Assembly: GCA_963765785.1 (NCBI GenBank)
Contig: CAVXXW010000008.1
Span: 1 to 64,000 of the forward strand
Source: AC-32 sp963765785
Lineage (GTDB): Bacteria > Actinomycetota > Thermoleophilia > Gaiellales > Gaiellaceae
DNA: 64,000 nucleotides
Reading direction: 5' to 3'
Shown here: positions 54,128-62,174 of the stretch, one piece after another
How positions within the stretch are numbered: the first letter of the stretch is position 1
Layout of the letters: every line of letters begins with the position of its first letter
Program-made: the position numbers and the translations under genes
The notes under the pieces: model-generated
Told to the model about the DNA's origin: nothing
What the model saw: only the letters and a program-made list of their open reading frames with translations
Databases searched by the model: none

Positions 54128-56193
54128 TGCTCGCTACGGCCGGAGAACGGGAGGTACGCCTCCGCGGCGAGCGCGGCTATGCCGACCCGGGGCAGGTCGA
54201 GGCGCCGCTCGTAGACGACGAAGCGTCGCTGCCAGTCCGGGAGGAACTTCCGGTTGAAGAGCAACAGGTTGTCGAGCTGGAAACGCCCCTTCACGCTCAG
54301 CAGCGCCCGCCGCTCGAGCCGCTGCAGCCGCGAGAGCTCGGCCTCGGGGGCGAGGAGCGCCGCGAACGGGGCGAAGTTCAGCGAGATCCGCTCGACCCCG
54401 TGCTCGCGGGCCCAGTCGACCGTCTCGCAGATCAGCCATTCGTTGAACCCGTTCGGCGTCGTCCGCAGGCGCGGCATCGACGAGAGGGACAACGCGCCGC
54501 CCGCGCGGCAGACGGCGAAGTGCAGGAACCCGGCGGGCTTCCCGTCGCCGTCGCGGCCGACGACGAAGAGCGCGTCCTCGTCGCCGAGCCGGAAGAGCGC
54601 GTCCAGCGCCATGACGAAGCCGCGCTCCGGCTCGGTCCCGCGCCAGGTCTGCGCGATCGTCTCGAGCTCCGACCGCAGGACGGCGTCGATCTCACCGGGC
54701 CGGAGCACCTCGGCGCGGAAGCCCGCCCGGCGCAGGCGGTGCACCGACTGGCGCACCTTCCGGATCGGCCTGCCCTCGAGCGAGAAGGCCGCGGTCTCGA
54801 CGACCGCCTCGTCGCCGTGGTAGAGCGCGTGCAGGCCGAGACGCCGGTACAGCTCGAGCCGCCGCTCGGACGCGCCGAGGATCGCCAGGCGCCAGCCGCG
54901 CCGCCGCGCGAAGGCGATGAAGCTCTCGAGCAGCGGCTCGTGCTCGGCGCGAGGACCGACCGGGTCGCCGGAGACGATCGCGACGCCGCCCACGACGCGG
55001 TAGGCGACGAACGCGCGCCGGCTCGGCGAGAAGAAGTACGACTTGTCCGCGCGCAGGACGAACGGCGCGAGCGTGTCCTCGCCCCACGCCGCGACGAGGC
55101 TGCCGGCGAGCGCCCGCTCGCGCGCCTCCTGCCGCACGCGGTGGCGCCACGGAGCCGTCCAGCCCGACAGCACCCAGGCGCCCCCCGCGAGCGCCGCAAT
55201 GAAGACCGAGAGCGAGAACCAGTCGCCGAACCCCCGGCCGATCACGCGCGCACCGACCGCGGCCGCAGCGGTGTCGCGTAGAGCGAGGACAGCGGAGGCG
55301 GGCTGGTCGAGTGCGAGCCCGTTCACCCAGACGGCCGCCGCGCCGTAGAGCAGGATCCCCGCAGCGACGAGCACCGCCCGCACGACGAGCCGGCGTCGCG
55401 AGGTCGGGTCTCCGGGCGCGTCGAAGGCGCTTCGCTGCGCGACGAGGGCGACCAGCAGGAGCGTCGTGACGACCGCGCCGGTGTTGAAGCCGTGCAGGAC
55501 GTGGAGCACGCTCGACCCGCCGAGCAGGACGAGCGAGATCTGCCAGGCGCGGCGCTTGTGGCGCGCGAGGCCGCGCGCGACCACGAGCAGCGCGAGCGCC
55601 AGCGGCCCGACGAGCGCGCTCGTGACCGGCCGCACGGCGTCGGGCGCAAGGCCCGCGAAGAACGTCCGGTCGTGCGCGGGCAGCAGCGCGTCGACGAGGC
55701 CGATCGCGCCCGCGGCCGCGACGCCCCACGCCAGCAGCAGCGGCGCGCGGGAGCCCGAGGCCGATCGGACGCGCCCCCAGATCGCGCCCCCAAATGCGGC
55801 GAGCAGCGCAGGCAGCGACACGGCGCGGATGGCGCTCGCGGTCACGAACGCCTCGTGGAACGAGATCTGGCGCACGACCGCGAGCGAGACCCCCGCGGCC
55901 AGGAACTCGAACGCGCCGACGCCGACCAGGAGGACGACCGCAGCCGTCAGCCGGTCGAGCCGCGCGGCCCGAGCCAGCAGGCCGAGCAGGAGCGCGGCCG
56001 AGCCCCAGACCGCGAAGAATGCGACCACCGAGATCCCCGCCTTGTGCGCCAGCTCGTCGAGCGGCAGCGCCTCCGGCACCGTCGGCCGCATACCCGCGAC
56101 CGACGGCCGGACCAGGTAGAGCCAGCCGGCGGCGGAGAGCAGGACGAGGATCCCGACGAGGCTGAGGGCGCCGTTGCGGGCCGCCCTAGCCAT
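54124..56193 (-). CDS. MprF-like membrane protein with DUF2156 domain
   Basis: A 689-residue protein. Roughly the first 350 residues hold 10-12 membrane helices. The C-terminal DUF2156 domain (about 370-680) is the GNAT-like fold that in MprF transfers aminoacyl groups from tRNA to phosphatidylglycerol. Recognisable segments are VAYRVVGGVAIVSGDPVGP, KVRQSVHRLRRAGF and PNGFNEWLICETVDWAREHGVERISLNFAPFA. It could add amino acids to lipids and move them outward, lowering surface negative charge. The donor amino acid cannot be told. The start overlaps the esterase gene by 8 bases. Confidence 0.87.
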   Translation of the reverse strand: MARAARNGALSLVGILVLLSAAGWLYLVRPSVAGMRPTVPEALPLDELAHKAGISVVAFFAVWGSAALLLGLLARAARLDRLTAAVVLLVGVGAFEFLAAGVSLAVVRQISFHEAFVTASAIRAVSLPALLAAFGGAIWGRVRSASGSRAPLLLAWGVAAAGAIGLVDALLPAHDRTFFAGLAPDAVRPVTSALVGPLALALLVVARGLARHKRRAWQISLVLLGGSSVLHVLHGFNTGAVVTTLLLVALVAQRSAFDAPGDPTSRRRLVVRAVLVAAGILLYGAAAVWVNGLALDQPASAVLALRDTAAAAVGARVIGRGFGDWFSLSVFIAALAGGAWVLSGWTAPWRHRVRQEARERALAGSLVAAWGEDTLAPFVLRADKSYFFSPSRRAFVAYRVVGGVAIVSGDPVGPRAEHEPLLESFIAFARRRGWRLAILGASERRLELYRRLGLHALYHGDEAVVETAAFSLEGRPIRKVRQSVHRLRRAGFRAEVLRPGEIDAVLRSELETIAQTWRGTEPERGFVMALDALFRLGDEDALFVVGRDGDGKPAGFLHFAVCRAGGALSLSSMPRLRTTPNGFNEWLICETVDWAREHGVERISLNFAPFAALLAPEAELSRLQRLERRALLSVKGRFQLDNLLLFNRKFLPDWQRRFVVYERRLDLPRVGIAALAAEAYLPFSGRSEQ

Positions 56194-57145
56194 GGGCGAG
56201 GTGGGCCGACGCGACCGAGACCGCCTGCCAGGCGTTCGAGCGCCAGAGCGCCCAGTTGTGGCCGCCGGAGACGACGAAGAAGTGGTGCGGCACGTGCAGC
56301 CGCGTCAGCTCGGCCGCGAAGGCGAAGTTCTGCTTCCTGAGCGAGTCCTTGTCACCCGTGTAGAACCAGAGGTACGCCCGCTCGCGGCGCAGCGCCTTGG
56401 CCTCCCGCGGCAAGGTCTCGAGCGGGCTGTTGTAGGCGAGCTTCTCCTGACGGCCGCCGAAGATCGACTTCACGTTGTCGGCCTTCTCGTAGCCCGACCA
56501 GCTCTCGAGCACGCGAAACTCGGCCGGATGGTGGAGGCCGATGTTGAAGGAGGCGTAGCCGCCCTCGGAGAGCCCGCCGACGGCACGCGCAGAGCCACTG
56601 CGGATCGTCCGGAACTGCCGGTCGACGGCGTTCACCACGTCGCGCGAGAAGAACGTCTCCCAGTTCTCGTTCGGGTGGATGCCGTTGGCCCATTCCTTGT
56701 CCGTGAAGATCCCGGTGGATCCCATCGGCATCACGATGATCATCGGCTTCATCTGGTTCTTGGCGAGCAGCGTGTCCTCGACCACACCCACGCGGACGGT
56801 GCGTACGAAGCCGGCCGGGTCACCCGGGAAGCCGTGCAGCAGGTACAGCACCGGGTAGCGCTGCGTGCTCTGCGCGTAGTCCGGCGGCAGGTACACGACC
56901 ACCTGCTCGCTGCGCCCGCCGATCGCCGGGCTCGTGACGTGGATCGTCTGCGTCGTCCCCTGCTGCTTGACGAAGGACGGGTCCTTCGGCGGCGGGAAGC
57001 CCCGGTAGAGCCAGTACGAGTCGAGGTAGCGGTAGAGCCCGAGCGCGCCGACGACGAGGAAGAGCAGGACCGCGCCGAAGGCCGCGGGGAGCAGCAGCCG
57101 CCGCTCCAGGGAGTCGGGCACCGTGGGTTTCGCGACCTCGTTCAT
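56186..57145 (-). CDS. Membrane-anchored esterase (esterase D/mycolyltransferase-like)
   Basis: A 319-residue alpha/beta hydrolase with one N-terminal membrane helix (about 17-40), so the enzyme domain lies outside. The opening strands include VVVYLPPDYAQSTQRYPVLYLLHGFPGDP with the oxyanion region. The nucleophile Ser is in GGLSEGGYASFNIGL near 193-207 and the His in VSGGHNWALWR near 300. The architecture matches antigen-85/esterase D-type enzymes, which act on cell-envelope esters. It is coupled to the MprF-like gene, suggesting joint action on envelope lipids. Confidence 0.9.
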   Translation of the reverse strand: MNEVAKPTVPDSLERRLLLPAAFGAVLLFLVVGALGLYRYLDSYWLYRGFPPPKDPSFVKQQGTTQTIHVTSPAIGGRSEQVVVYLPPDYAQSTQRYPVLYLLHGFPGDPAGFVRTVRVGVVEDTLLAKNQMKPMIIVMPMGSTGIFTDKEWANGIHPNENWETFFSRDVVNAVDRQFRTIRSGSARAVGGLSEGGYASFNIGLHHPAEFRVLESWSGYEKADNVKSIFGGRQEKLAYNSPLETLPREAKALRRERAYLWFYTGDKDSLRKQNFAFAAELTRLHVPHHFFVVSGGHNWALWRSNAWQAVSVASAHLAHG

Positions 57146-57205
57146 GAGCAGCCGCCTGCCAGTTGTGTTCTAGACCCGCCCGATTAACGGCCCGTTGCGG
57201 GGGCT

Positions 57206-58237
57206 TTAAGCGTCCGAGTAGCCCCAGCGGAAGCCGGTCGGCTCCGGCGCCGGCTCGAGCGGGCTCGGCGGCAATCCGGGGCTCGGCTCGGGCTCGTTGT
57301 AGGCGCGCGGAGCGACGTCGTTCGGCCCGTCAGGGTGGAAGAGAGAAGCCAGATACTGGATCTGCCCGCGGCCCGGCCCGAGCTCGAACATGCCGCCGCC
57401 GTAGAGCGCGATCCCGTTCGCCTCGCAGTGGTCGTAGAAGGCGAGCAGCTCCCGCAGGTATCCGAAGCGCGAGGGCTTGGAGTTCAGCACGCGCGGGGGG
57501 AAGGGCAGGCCTTCGACGTCGGCGACCGAGTGGATCGGCGCGTCCCAGGTGACTCGGTCGCGGTACGGCTCGAGCACGACGTCGGTCTCGTCCGTCAGCG
57601 CGGGGTCCTCGAGGTACGCCTCCGGGAACCCTTCGGCGACGCGGTGGTAGAGCTCGGGGTCGGGCGGCGGCCCGTCCTCCGGCCGGTAGTAAGCCTTGTA
57701 GTCGGCGGTCACGATCGCACCCGTCGCCGCGAGGCGGTGGATCAGCTCGTCCGTCCAGTCGCCGCCAGGGTCGAGCTTGAAGCGGTGCGCCGGCTCGAGC
57801 TCGAGCCAGCGCTCGACGACGCGGCTCGTCGGCGGCTCGCCGAGCCCCGGCGAGATGACGAACGAAACCGGGCGCGGCTCGCGTCCGAGCGCGTCGGCGA
57901 GGCTCGTCCCGGCCTGGCGCAGCGCGAGGTCGAGCGCGGCGCTCTCGTAGGCCCAGCGGTGGTGGGGGTGCTCGATCCCGAGCGCGTCCGAGAAGGAGGC
58001 CAACGTCCAGCTTCCAGCGAGGGGCCGAACCGCCCCGGCCGCCTGCTCGCTGTCGTGGTGCTCCGAGTACCACGTGATGTCCTCGCCGAGCCCTTCGTCG
58101 CCGCCGCCGAGGAGGTGGATCAGCGTGCTGACCCGGGTGAAGCCGCGCGTCACCGGCCCCTCGAGCCGCTCGAGCTCGTAGGACTCGACCTCCAGCGGCA
58201 GCTCGAGCAGGTCTGCGTGGCGGCTCTCGGCGGGCAC
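57206..58237 (-). CDS. Enolase-superfamily-like protein
   Basis: A 343-residue protein whose second half resembles the C-terminal barrel of enolase-superfamily enzymes. The strand RFKLDPGG near residue 155 carries the Lys-x-Asp type motif. TADYKAYYR, VVLEPYRDRVTWDAPIHSV and ALYGGGMFELGPGRGQIQYLASLF follow the barrel pattern. The canonical KxK and metal-ligand set is not complete to my reading, so catalysis is uncertain. The N-terminal part has VESYELERLEGPVTRGFTR like the capping domain. The GTG lies 6 bases after TAAGGT. It is monocistronic, after a strong hairpin. Confidence 0.65.
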   Translation of the reverse strand: MPAESRHADLLELPLEVESYELERLEGPVTRGFTRVSTLIHLLGGGDEGLGEDITWYSEHHDSEQAAGAVRPLAGSWTLASFSDALGIEHPHHRWAYESAALDLALRQAGTSLADALGREPRPVSFVISPGLGEPPTSRVVERWLELEPAHRFKLDPGGDWTDELIHRLAATGAIVTADYKAYYRPEDGPPPDPELYHRVAEGFPEAYLEDPALTDETDVVLEPYRDRVTWDAPIHSVADVEGLPFPPRVLNSKPSRFGYLRELLAFYDHCEANGIALYGGGMFELGPGRGQIQYLASLFHPDGPNDVAPRAYNEPEPSPGLPPSPLEPAPEPTGFRWGYSDA

Positions 58238-58243
58238 GGGCCG

Positions 58244-58249
58244 ACCTTA
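58244..58249 (-). promoter_or_regulatory. Candidate -10 element, enolase-like gene
   Basis: TAAGGT on the minus strand ends 6 bases before the GTG at 58237. It begins just 3 bases after the hairpin that ends the gene upstream, so terminator and promoter are packed together. Confidence 0.5.
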
Positions 58250-58251
58250 GC

Positions 58252-58280
58252 GCGAGAGCCCCGCGTTGCGGGGCTCTCGC
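58252..58280 (-). terminator. Perfect 13-bp hairpin terminator
   Basis: Arms at 58252-58264 and 58268-58280 pair perfectly around a GTT loop. It lies 30 bases after the stop of the His/Gly-rich gene. No U-tract follows. Confidence 0.65.
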
Positions 58281-58310
58281 CGAGTGGAGTGCGGTGGTTG
58301 GTGGTTCGGG

Positions 58311-58973
58311 CTAGTGGCCCTTGCCGTTCCCGCCGCCGTTGCCGTGCGTGCCGCCTTGGCCATGTCCTTGTCCGTTCCCCTGGCCGTGACCCTGGCCGTT
58401 GCCGTGAACCTGGCCGCTCTTGCCGTGGGTCTGGCTCTGGCCGTTGCCATGGGACTTCTGGTGAGCCGCTCCCTGGCCGTGGGTCGTGCTGTGGCTCTTC
58501 CCGTGAACGGTGGTGCTGTCGGTCGTCGGCGCACCGGACTGGCCGTGCGTCTCGCCGCTCTTGCCGTGCGTCTTGAGCTTGGGAGCCTTCGCAGGCTTGC
58601 CGTGCAAGCTGCTCTTGCCGGCGCTGTCGTGCTTGGCCTTGTGCGCCTTCTTCAGCTTGTGCGAGGTCGCGGCGGCGACGGGTGCGGCCGGCGGCTGCTC
58701 CTGCGAGCAAGGCCCGACCGTGTCGCCGTGCCCGAGGTGCGCGGGCAGCGCGTTCTGCGAGACGGTGATCGTCACGAACGGGTTCGTCTTCGAGTGGGTG
58801 TGGTGACAGATCGTCACCTTCGACGATGGGTACTGGGCGGCTGTCGGCGTGGTGTCGGACAAGCCGACGACCTTCGCCGCGAGCCCCGTCGCACCCAGGG
58901 ACGCGGGAACGCCGATGACCAGCGCCAGAGCGGCGGCGGCGGCCAGGCGTGCGCGTCTAGAGCTCAACTTCAT
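58311..58973 (-). CDS. Secreted His/Gly/Asn-rich low-complexity protein
   Basis: A 220-residue exported protein. The ATG at 58973 is preferred because a GGGGGG ribosome site lies 6 bases upstream and a signal peptide follows (RARLAAAAALALVIGVPASLGATG). Residues about 50-90 form a compact Cys- and His-bearing motif (VTICHHTHSKTNPFVTITVSQNALPAHLGHGD, then GPC). This motif recurs in many bacterial secreted proteins of unknown role. The rest is basic and then a repeat tail of His, Gly, Asn and Gln (GQGHGQGNGQGHGQGG). The tail could bind metal or polysaccharide. A strong hairpin ends the gene. Confidence 0.8.
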   Translation of the reverse strand: MKLSSRRARLAAAAALALVIGVPASLGATGLAAKVVGLSDTTPTAAQYPSSKVTICHHTHSKTNPFVTITVSQNALPAHLGHGDTVGPCSQEQPPAAPVAAATSHKLKKAHKAKHDSAGKSSLHGKPAKAPKLKTHGKSGETHGQSGAPTTDSTTVHGKSHSTTHGQGAAHQKSHGNGQSQTHGKSGQVHGNGQGHGQGNGQGHGQGGTHGNGGGNGKGH

Positions 58974-58998
58974 GGGCGGCCCCCCTAAGGGTCGATTT

Positions 58999-59008
58999 CT
59001 CACGTGAG
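58999..59008. promoter_or_regulatory. 10-bp palindrome upstream of the His/Gly-rich gene
   Basis: CTCACGTGAG is perfectly palindromic, 25 bases before the ATG at 58973. It may be an operator, but it is short enough to occur by chance. Confidence 0.25.
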
Positions 59009-59051
59009 TCGTGAAGTTGATCCCGCCTGGGACCGAGCCTTGCGGTCTGCT

Positions 59052-60953
59052 TCAGCCCGAGCCCTTCAGCTGGCGGAGCTCGCTGCTGAGCGGGTTCAGC
59101 GCCTCGACGTGGCCCAGCGCGTCCTCCCGCTCTCGGCCGCGCGTGACGAGGGCGAGGTCGAGCCACAGCTCCCAGCTCGCCCGGTCCTGCTCGAGCCCGC
59201 GCCGGAAGCTCGTCCGTGCGTCGGCGACCCGTCCGGCCTGCAGCTGCGACTCGCCGAGCAACCGCCAGGGCTCGGACGACCACGGCTCCCAGCTCCGCGC
59301 CTGTCGCGCGTCGCCGGCCGCGGCCTGCAGCCTGGCCGCATCGAGCGCGTCGGAGGCGGACGCCTCGGCACGGTTGCCGACGAAGCCGCCTAGCGCGAGG
59401 ACGGAAAGCGCGGCCGCCGCCACCGCGCCGGCGACGCGCCAGCCGCGGGCGAGCTGCGGCGCCGCCTCGCCGCGCGCCGCCAGCAGCAGCGCGACGCCGC
59501 ACGCCAGCGCCGTGAGCGTGACGGCCGGCATCTCCCAGTCCCAGTCGATCCCCGCGTGGACGAGGTAGGCGACGTAGCCGCCGAACGCGGCGGCCGCGAG
59601 CGGCGTCCGACGGGCCGCGCGGAGCCCGAGGAGCGGCACTGCGAGCACGCACAGCAGCAGCGCGAGCCCCACCGGACCGAGCTCCGCGAGGGTCTCGAGG
59701 TAGAGGCTGTGGGCGTCGAGCACCGGGAGGTTCGCGCTCCGGTGGCGGAGCCAGTACCGCTGGAAGCTGCCGGCGCCGCCGCCGAGCCACGGGTCGGCCT
59801 CGACCTCGTGCCACGCGACCCGCCAGTAGTCGGTCCGGTTGCTCCCCGAGAGGCTGAAGAGCCGCCCGCTCGCATCGGACTTGACGAGCGGCGCTGGGGC
59901 GTTGAACGCGTGGTACGCGCGCCGGGCCCCCGCCGCGGGGCCGCCGACCGCCGCCACGGCGCCGACGACGACGGCAACCACGATCGCCCCCGCTACGACG
60001 GCGAGGCGACGCCGCGCGCCTCTGCCGAGCGCGACCTTCGGCAGCAGCCGGTCGAGAGCCGCGGGGACGAAGGCCGCACCGATCGCGAGGCCGACAACCG
60101 CGACCGCCAGCAGGCGCCCGTCGTGCCGCGCCGCCGCGACGGAGGCCGGGTCTGCGGTCAGGCCGTGCGTTCGCGAAGCGAGCACGACCGCGATTGCGGG
60201 CGCGAGGGCAAAGGCGAGCGCGCGCACGGCCACGACGACCCGGTCGTCGTGCTCCAGCACGAAGAGCCCGCACAGCCCGGCGGCGAGGCCGAGCCACGCG
60301 CCGCGCCCGTAGGTGAAGTAGAGGGTCGGCGCAAGGATCACGAGCGACGCGGCCGCGAGCGCGCGCACCAGCCCTCGCCCGCGAACGGCCAGCCCGAGCG
60401 CGAGCAGGATCCCGATCCCCGCGAAGATCGCGAGCGCGTTCGCGTAGCCAAGCGGGCGCGAGAGCCGGAAGCTCGCCTCGGGGTCGCTCGAGAGCACCTG
60501 GTAGGCGCCGCGTCCCGGAGCGAGCATCCGCCAGGTCAGAGCGTAGGCGCAGATGACGACGATCGCCGCCGCGAGCCCCGCGACCAGTGCCTCGACGCTG
60601 GAGCGGCGGCCCAGCAGAAGCAGCACGCTCGCGCCGGCGAGGTAGAGCAGCATGCGCTCGCCCTCGAGGACGGTCTGGGCGACGTCGTCCGACCATGCCA
60701 GCGAGAGCCAGACCCACAATCCGAGCCCGGCAAGCGAGGCCGGCAGCGCCCACTCGAGTGCCGAGAGCCGCCGGGCCCCGACCAGCAGCGCCGCCGCCGC
60801 GACGAGCAGGAGCAGCGCGGCGCTCCAGCCCCAGCTGGGCGGGCCGAAGCCGCCCGCGTCGGCGGCGAGAGCGGCCACCGCGAGGCCGGCGATGAGCCCG
60901 GGGACGAGCTCGGTCAGATCTCCTGGCGACTTCGATGTCTCGCGTCCGTACAC
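59052..60953 (-). CDS. O-antigen ligase/polymerase-type membrane protein with TPR tail
   Basis: About 633 residues, paralogous to the protein at 4189. Ten or more membrane helices, the loop TDYWRVAWHEVEADPWLGGGAGSFQRYWLRHRS and LPVLDAHSLYLETLAELGPVGLALLL mark the Wzy_C-type domain. The last 130 residues are TPR-like (AARLQAAAGDARQARSWEPWSSEPWRLLGESQLQAGRVADARTSFRRGLEQD). GTG at 60953 is the first plausible start but leaves only 9 bases to the divergent gene. A downstream CTG after AGGAG (near 60920) is an alternative. It is separated from the main polysaccharide locus by 36 kb. Confidence 0.82.
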   Translation of the reverse strand: MYGRETSKSPGDLTELVPGLIAGLAVAALAADAGGFGPPSWGWSAALLLLVAAAALLVGARRLSALEWALPASLAGLGLWVWLSLAWSDDVAQTVLEGERMLLYLAGASVLLLLGRRSSVEALVAGLAAAIVVICAYALTWRMLAPGRGAYQVLSSDPEASFRLSRPLGYANALAIFAGIGILLALGLAVRGRGLVRALAAASLVILAPTLYFTYGRGAWLGLAAGLCGLFVLEHDDRVVVAVRALAFALAPAIAVVLASRTHGLTADPASVAAARHDGRLLAVAVVGLAIGAAFVPAALDRLLPKVALGRGARRRLAVVAGAIVVAVVVGAVAAVGGPAAGARRAYHAFNAPAPLVKSDASGRLFSLSGSNRTDYWRVAWHEVEADPWLGGGAGSFQRYWLRHRSANLPVLDAHSLYLETLAELGPVGLALLLCVLAVPLLGLRAARRTPLAAAAFGGYVAYLVHAGIDWDWEMPAVTLTALACGVALLLAARGEAAPQLARGWRVAGAVAAAALSVLALGGFVGNRAEASASDALDAARLQAAAGDARQARSWEPWSSEPWRLLGESQLQAGRVADARTSFRRGLEQDRASWELWLDLALVTRGREREDALGHVEALNPLSSELRQLKGSG

Positions 60954-60954
60954 T
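60949..60954 (+). promoter_or_regulatory. Candidate -10 element, second acyl-CoA dehydrogenase
   Basis: TACACT on the plus strand ends 8 bases before the ATG at 60963. It overlaps the start region of the divergent ligase-type gene. Confidence 0.4.
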
Positions 60955-60962
60955 CTGGCCCG

Positions 60963-62174
60963 ATGGATTTCGAATTTAGCCCCGAACAACGGCTGATTCA
61001 GGACACCGTGCGCTCGTTCGTCGACGAGCGGGTGCTCCCGAACGCGATCGAGAACGACCTCAACCACCACCTCGACCTGGGCGTGATCGAGGGCATGGCC
61101 GAGCTCGGCCTGCTCGGGATCGTGATCCCGGAGGAGTATGGCGGCGCCGGCCTCGATTTCGTCGCCGAGGCGCTCTCGTGCGAGGAGATCGAGCGCGGCG
61201 AGGCGGCGTTCCGCACGCTGATCTCGGTCCACGTCGGCCTCAACTCGCTTTCGCTACTGCGCTACGCGAACGAGGAGCAGAAGCAGCGCTACCTCATCCC
61301 CCAGGCGCGCGGAGAGAAGCTGGCGTGCTTCGGGCTCACCGAGCCGTCCGCGGGGTCGGACGTCGCCGCGATGCGGACCACCGCGCGCCGCGAAGGCGAC
61401 GCCTACGTCCTCAACGGCCAGAAGAACTGGATCTCGTACGCGACCGTCGCCGACCACCAGCTCGTCTTCGCCAAGACCGACCCGGAGGCGAAGCACAAGG
61501 GCATCTCGGCGTTCGTCGTCGAGCGCGAGTGGCCCGGCGTCTCGACGCGCGAGACCGAGCACAAGCTCGGCGTCTGGGCGGGCTCGACCGGCGAGCTCTT
61601 CTTCGAGAACGTCGCGGTGCCAGCCGAGAACCTCGTCGGCGAGGAGGGCCAGGGCTTCGAGATCGCGATGTACAGCCTCGACCAGGGCCGCTTCACCGTG
61701 GCCGCCGGGGCATGCGGGGTGATTCGCGCCTGCCTCGAGCGCTCGGTCGAGTACGCGCGCGAGCGGGAGACGTTCGGGCAACCGATCGGCAAGTACCAGT
61801 TCGTCCAGGACATGATCGCCGAGATGGTTCTCGGCTACGAGACGTCGAAGCTGCTGGTGATGCAGGCGGCGTGGCTGAAGAACCAGGGCGTCCGCAACAC
61901 GCGGGAGACCTCGCTGGCCAAGTGGCACGCGACGGAGTCGGCCTTCCGGGCAGCGCACCTCGCAATCCAGGTGCACGGCGCGTACGGCTACTCGGGCGAG
62001 TACGGAATCGAGCGGTACTTCCGCAACGCCCGGGCGCCGATCATCTACGAGGGCACGACGCAGATCCACAAGCTGATGCAGGCCGAGCACGCGCTCGGCT
62101 ACCGGAAGCTCAACGGCGACGGCGACGTCTCGCCGATCGCCTCCTGGGCCCCCGCGCTCTCGCAGACGCGTTAG
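60963..62174 (+). CDS. Acyl-CoA dehydrogenase
   Basis: A 403-residue acyl-CoA dehydrogenase. It begins MDFEFSPEQRLIQDTVRSFVDERV, as the family does. FAD/substrate segments are CFGLTEPSAGSDVAAMRTTARR and KNWISYATVADHQLVFAKT. RETFGQPIGKYQFVQDMIAEM and VHGAYGYSGEYGIERYFRNARAPIIYEGTTQIHKLM follow, with Glu of IYEGT as likely base. It shares family but not close identity with the one at 52063. The next gene starts at the last base of its stop codon. Confidence 0.94.
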   Translation: MDFEFSPEQRLIQDTVRSFVDERVLPNAIENDLNHHLDLGVIEGMAELGLLGIVIPEEYGGAGLDFVAEALSCEEIERGEAAFRTLISVHVGLNSLSLLRYANEEQKQRYLIPQARGEKLACFGLTEPSAGSDVAAMRTTARREGDAYVLNGQKNWISYATVADHQLVFAKTDPEAKHKGISAFVVEREWPGVSTRETEHKLGVWAGSTGELFFENVAVPAENLVGEEGQGFEIAMYSLDQGRFTVAAGACGVIRACLERSVEYARERETFGQPIGKYQFVQDMIAEMVLGYETSKLLVMQAAWLKNQGVRNTRETSLAKWHATESAFRAAHLAIQVHGAYGYSGEYGIERYFRNARAPIIYEGTTQIHKLMQAEHALGYRKLNGDGDVSPIASWAPALSQTR

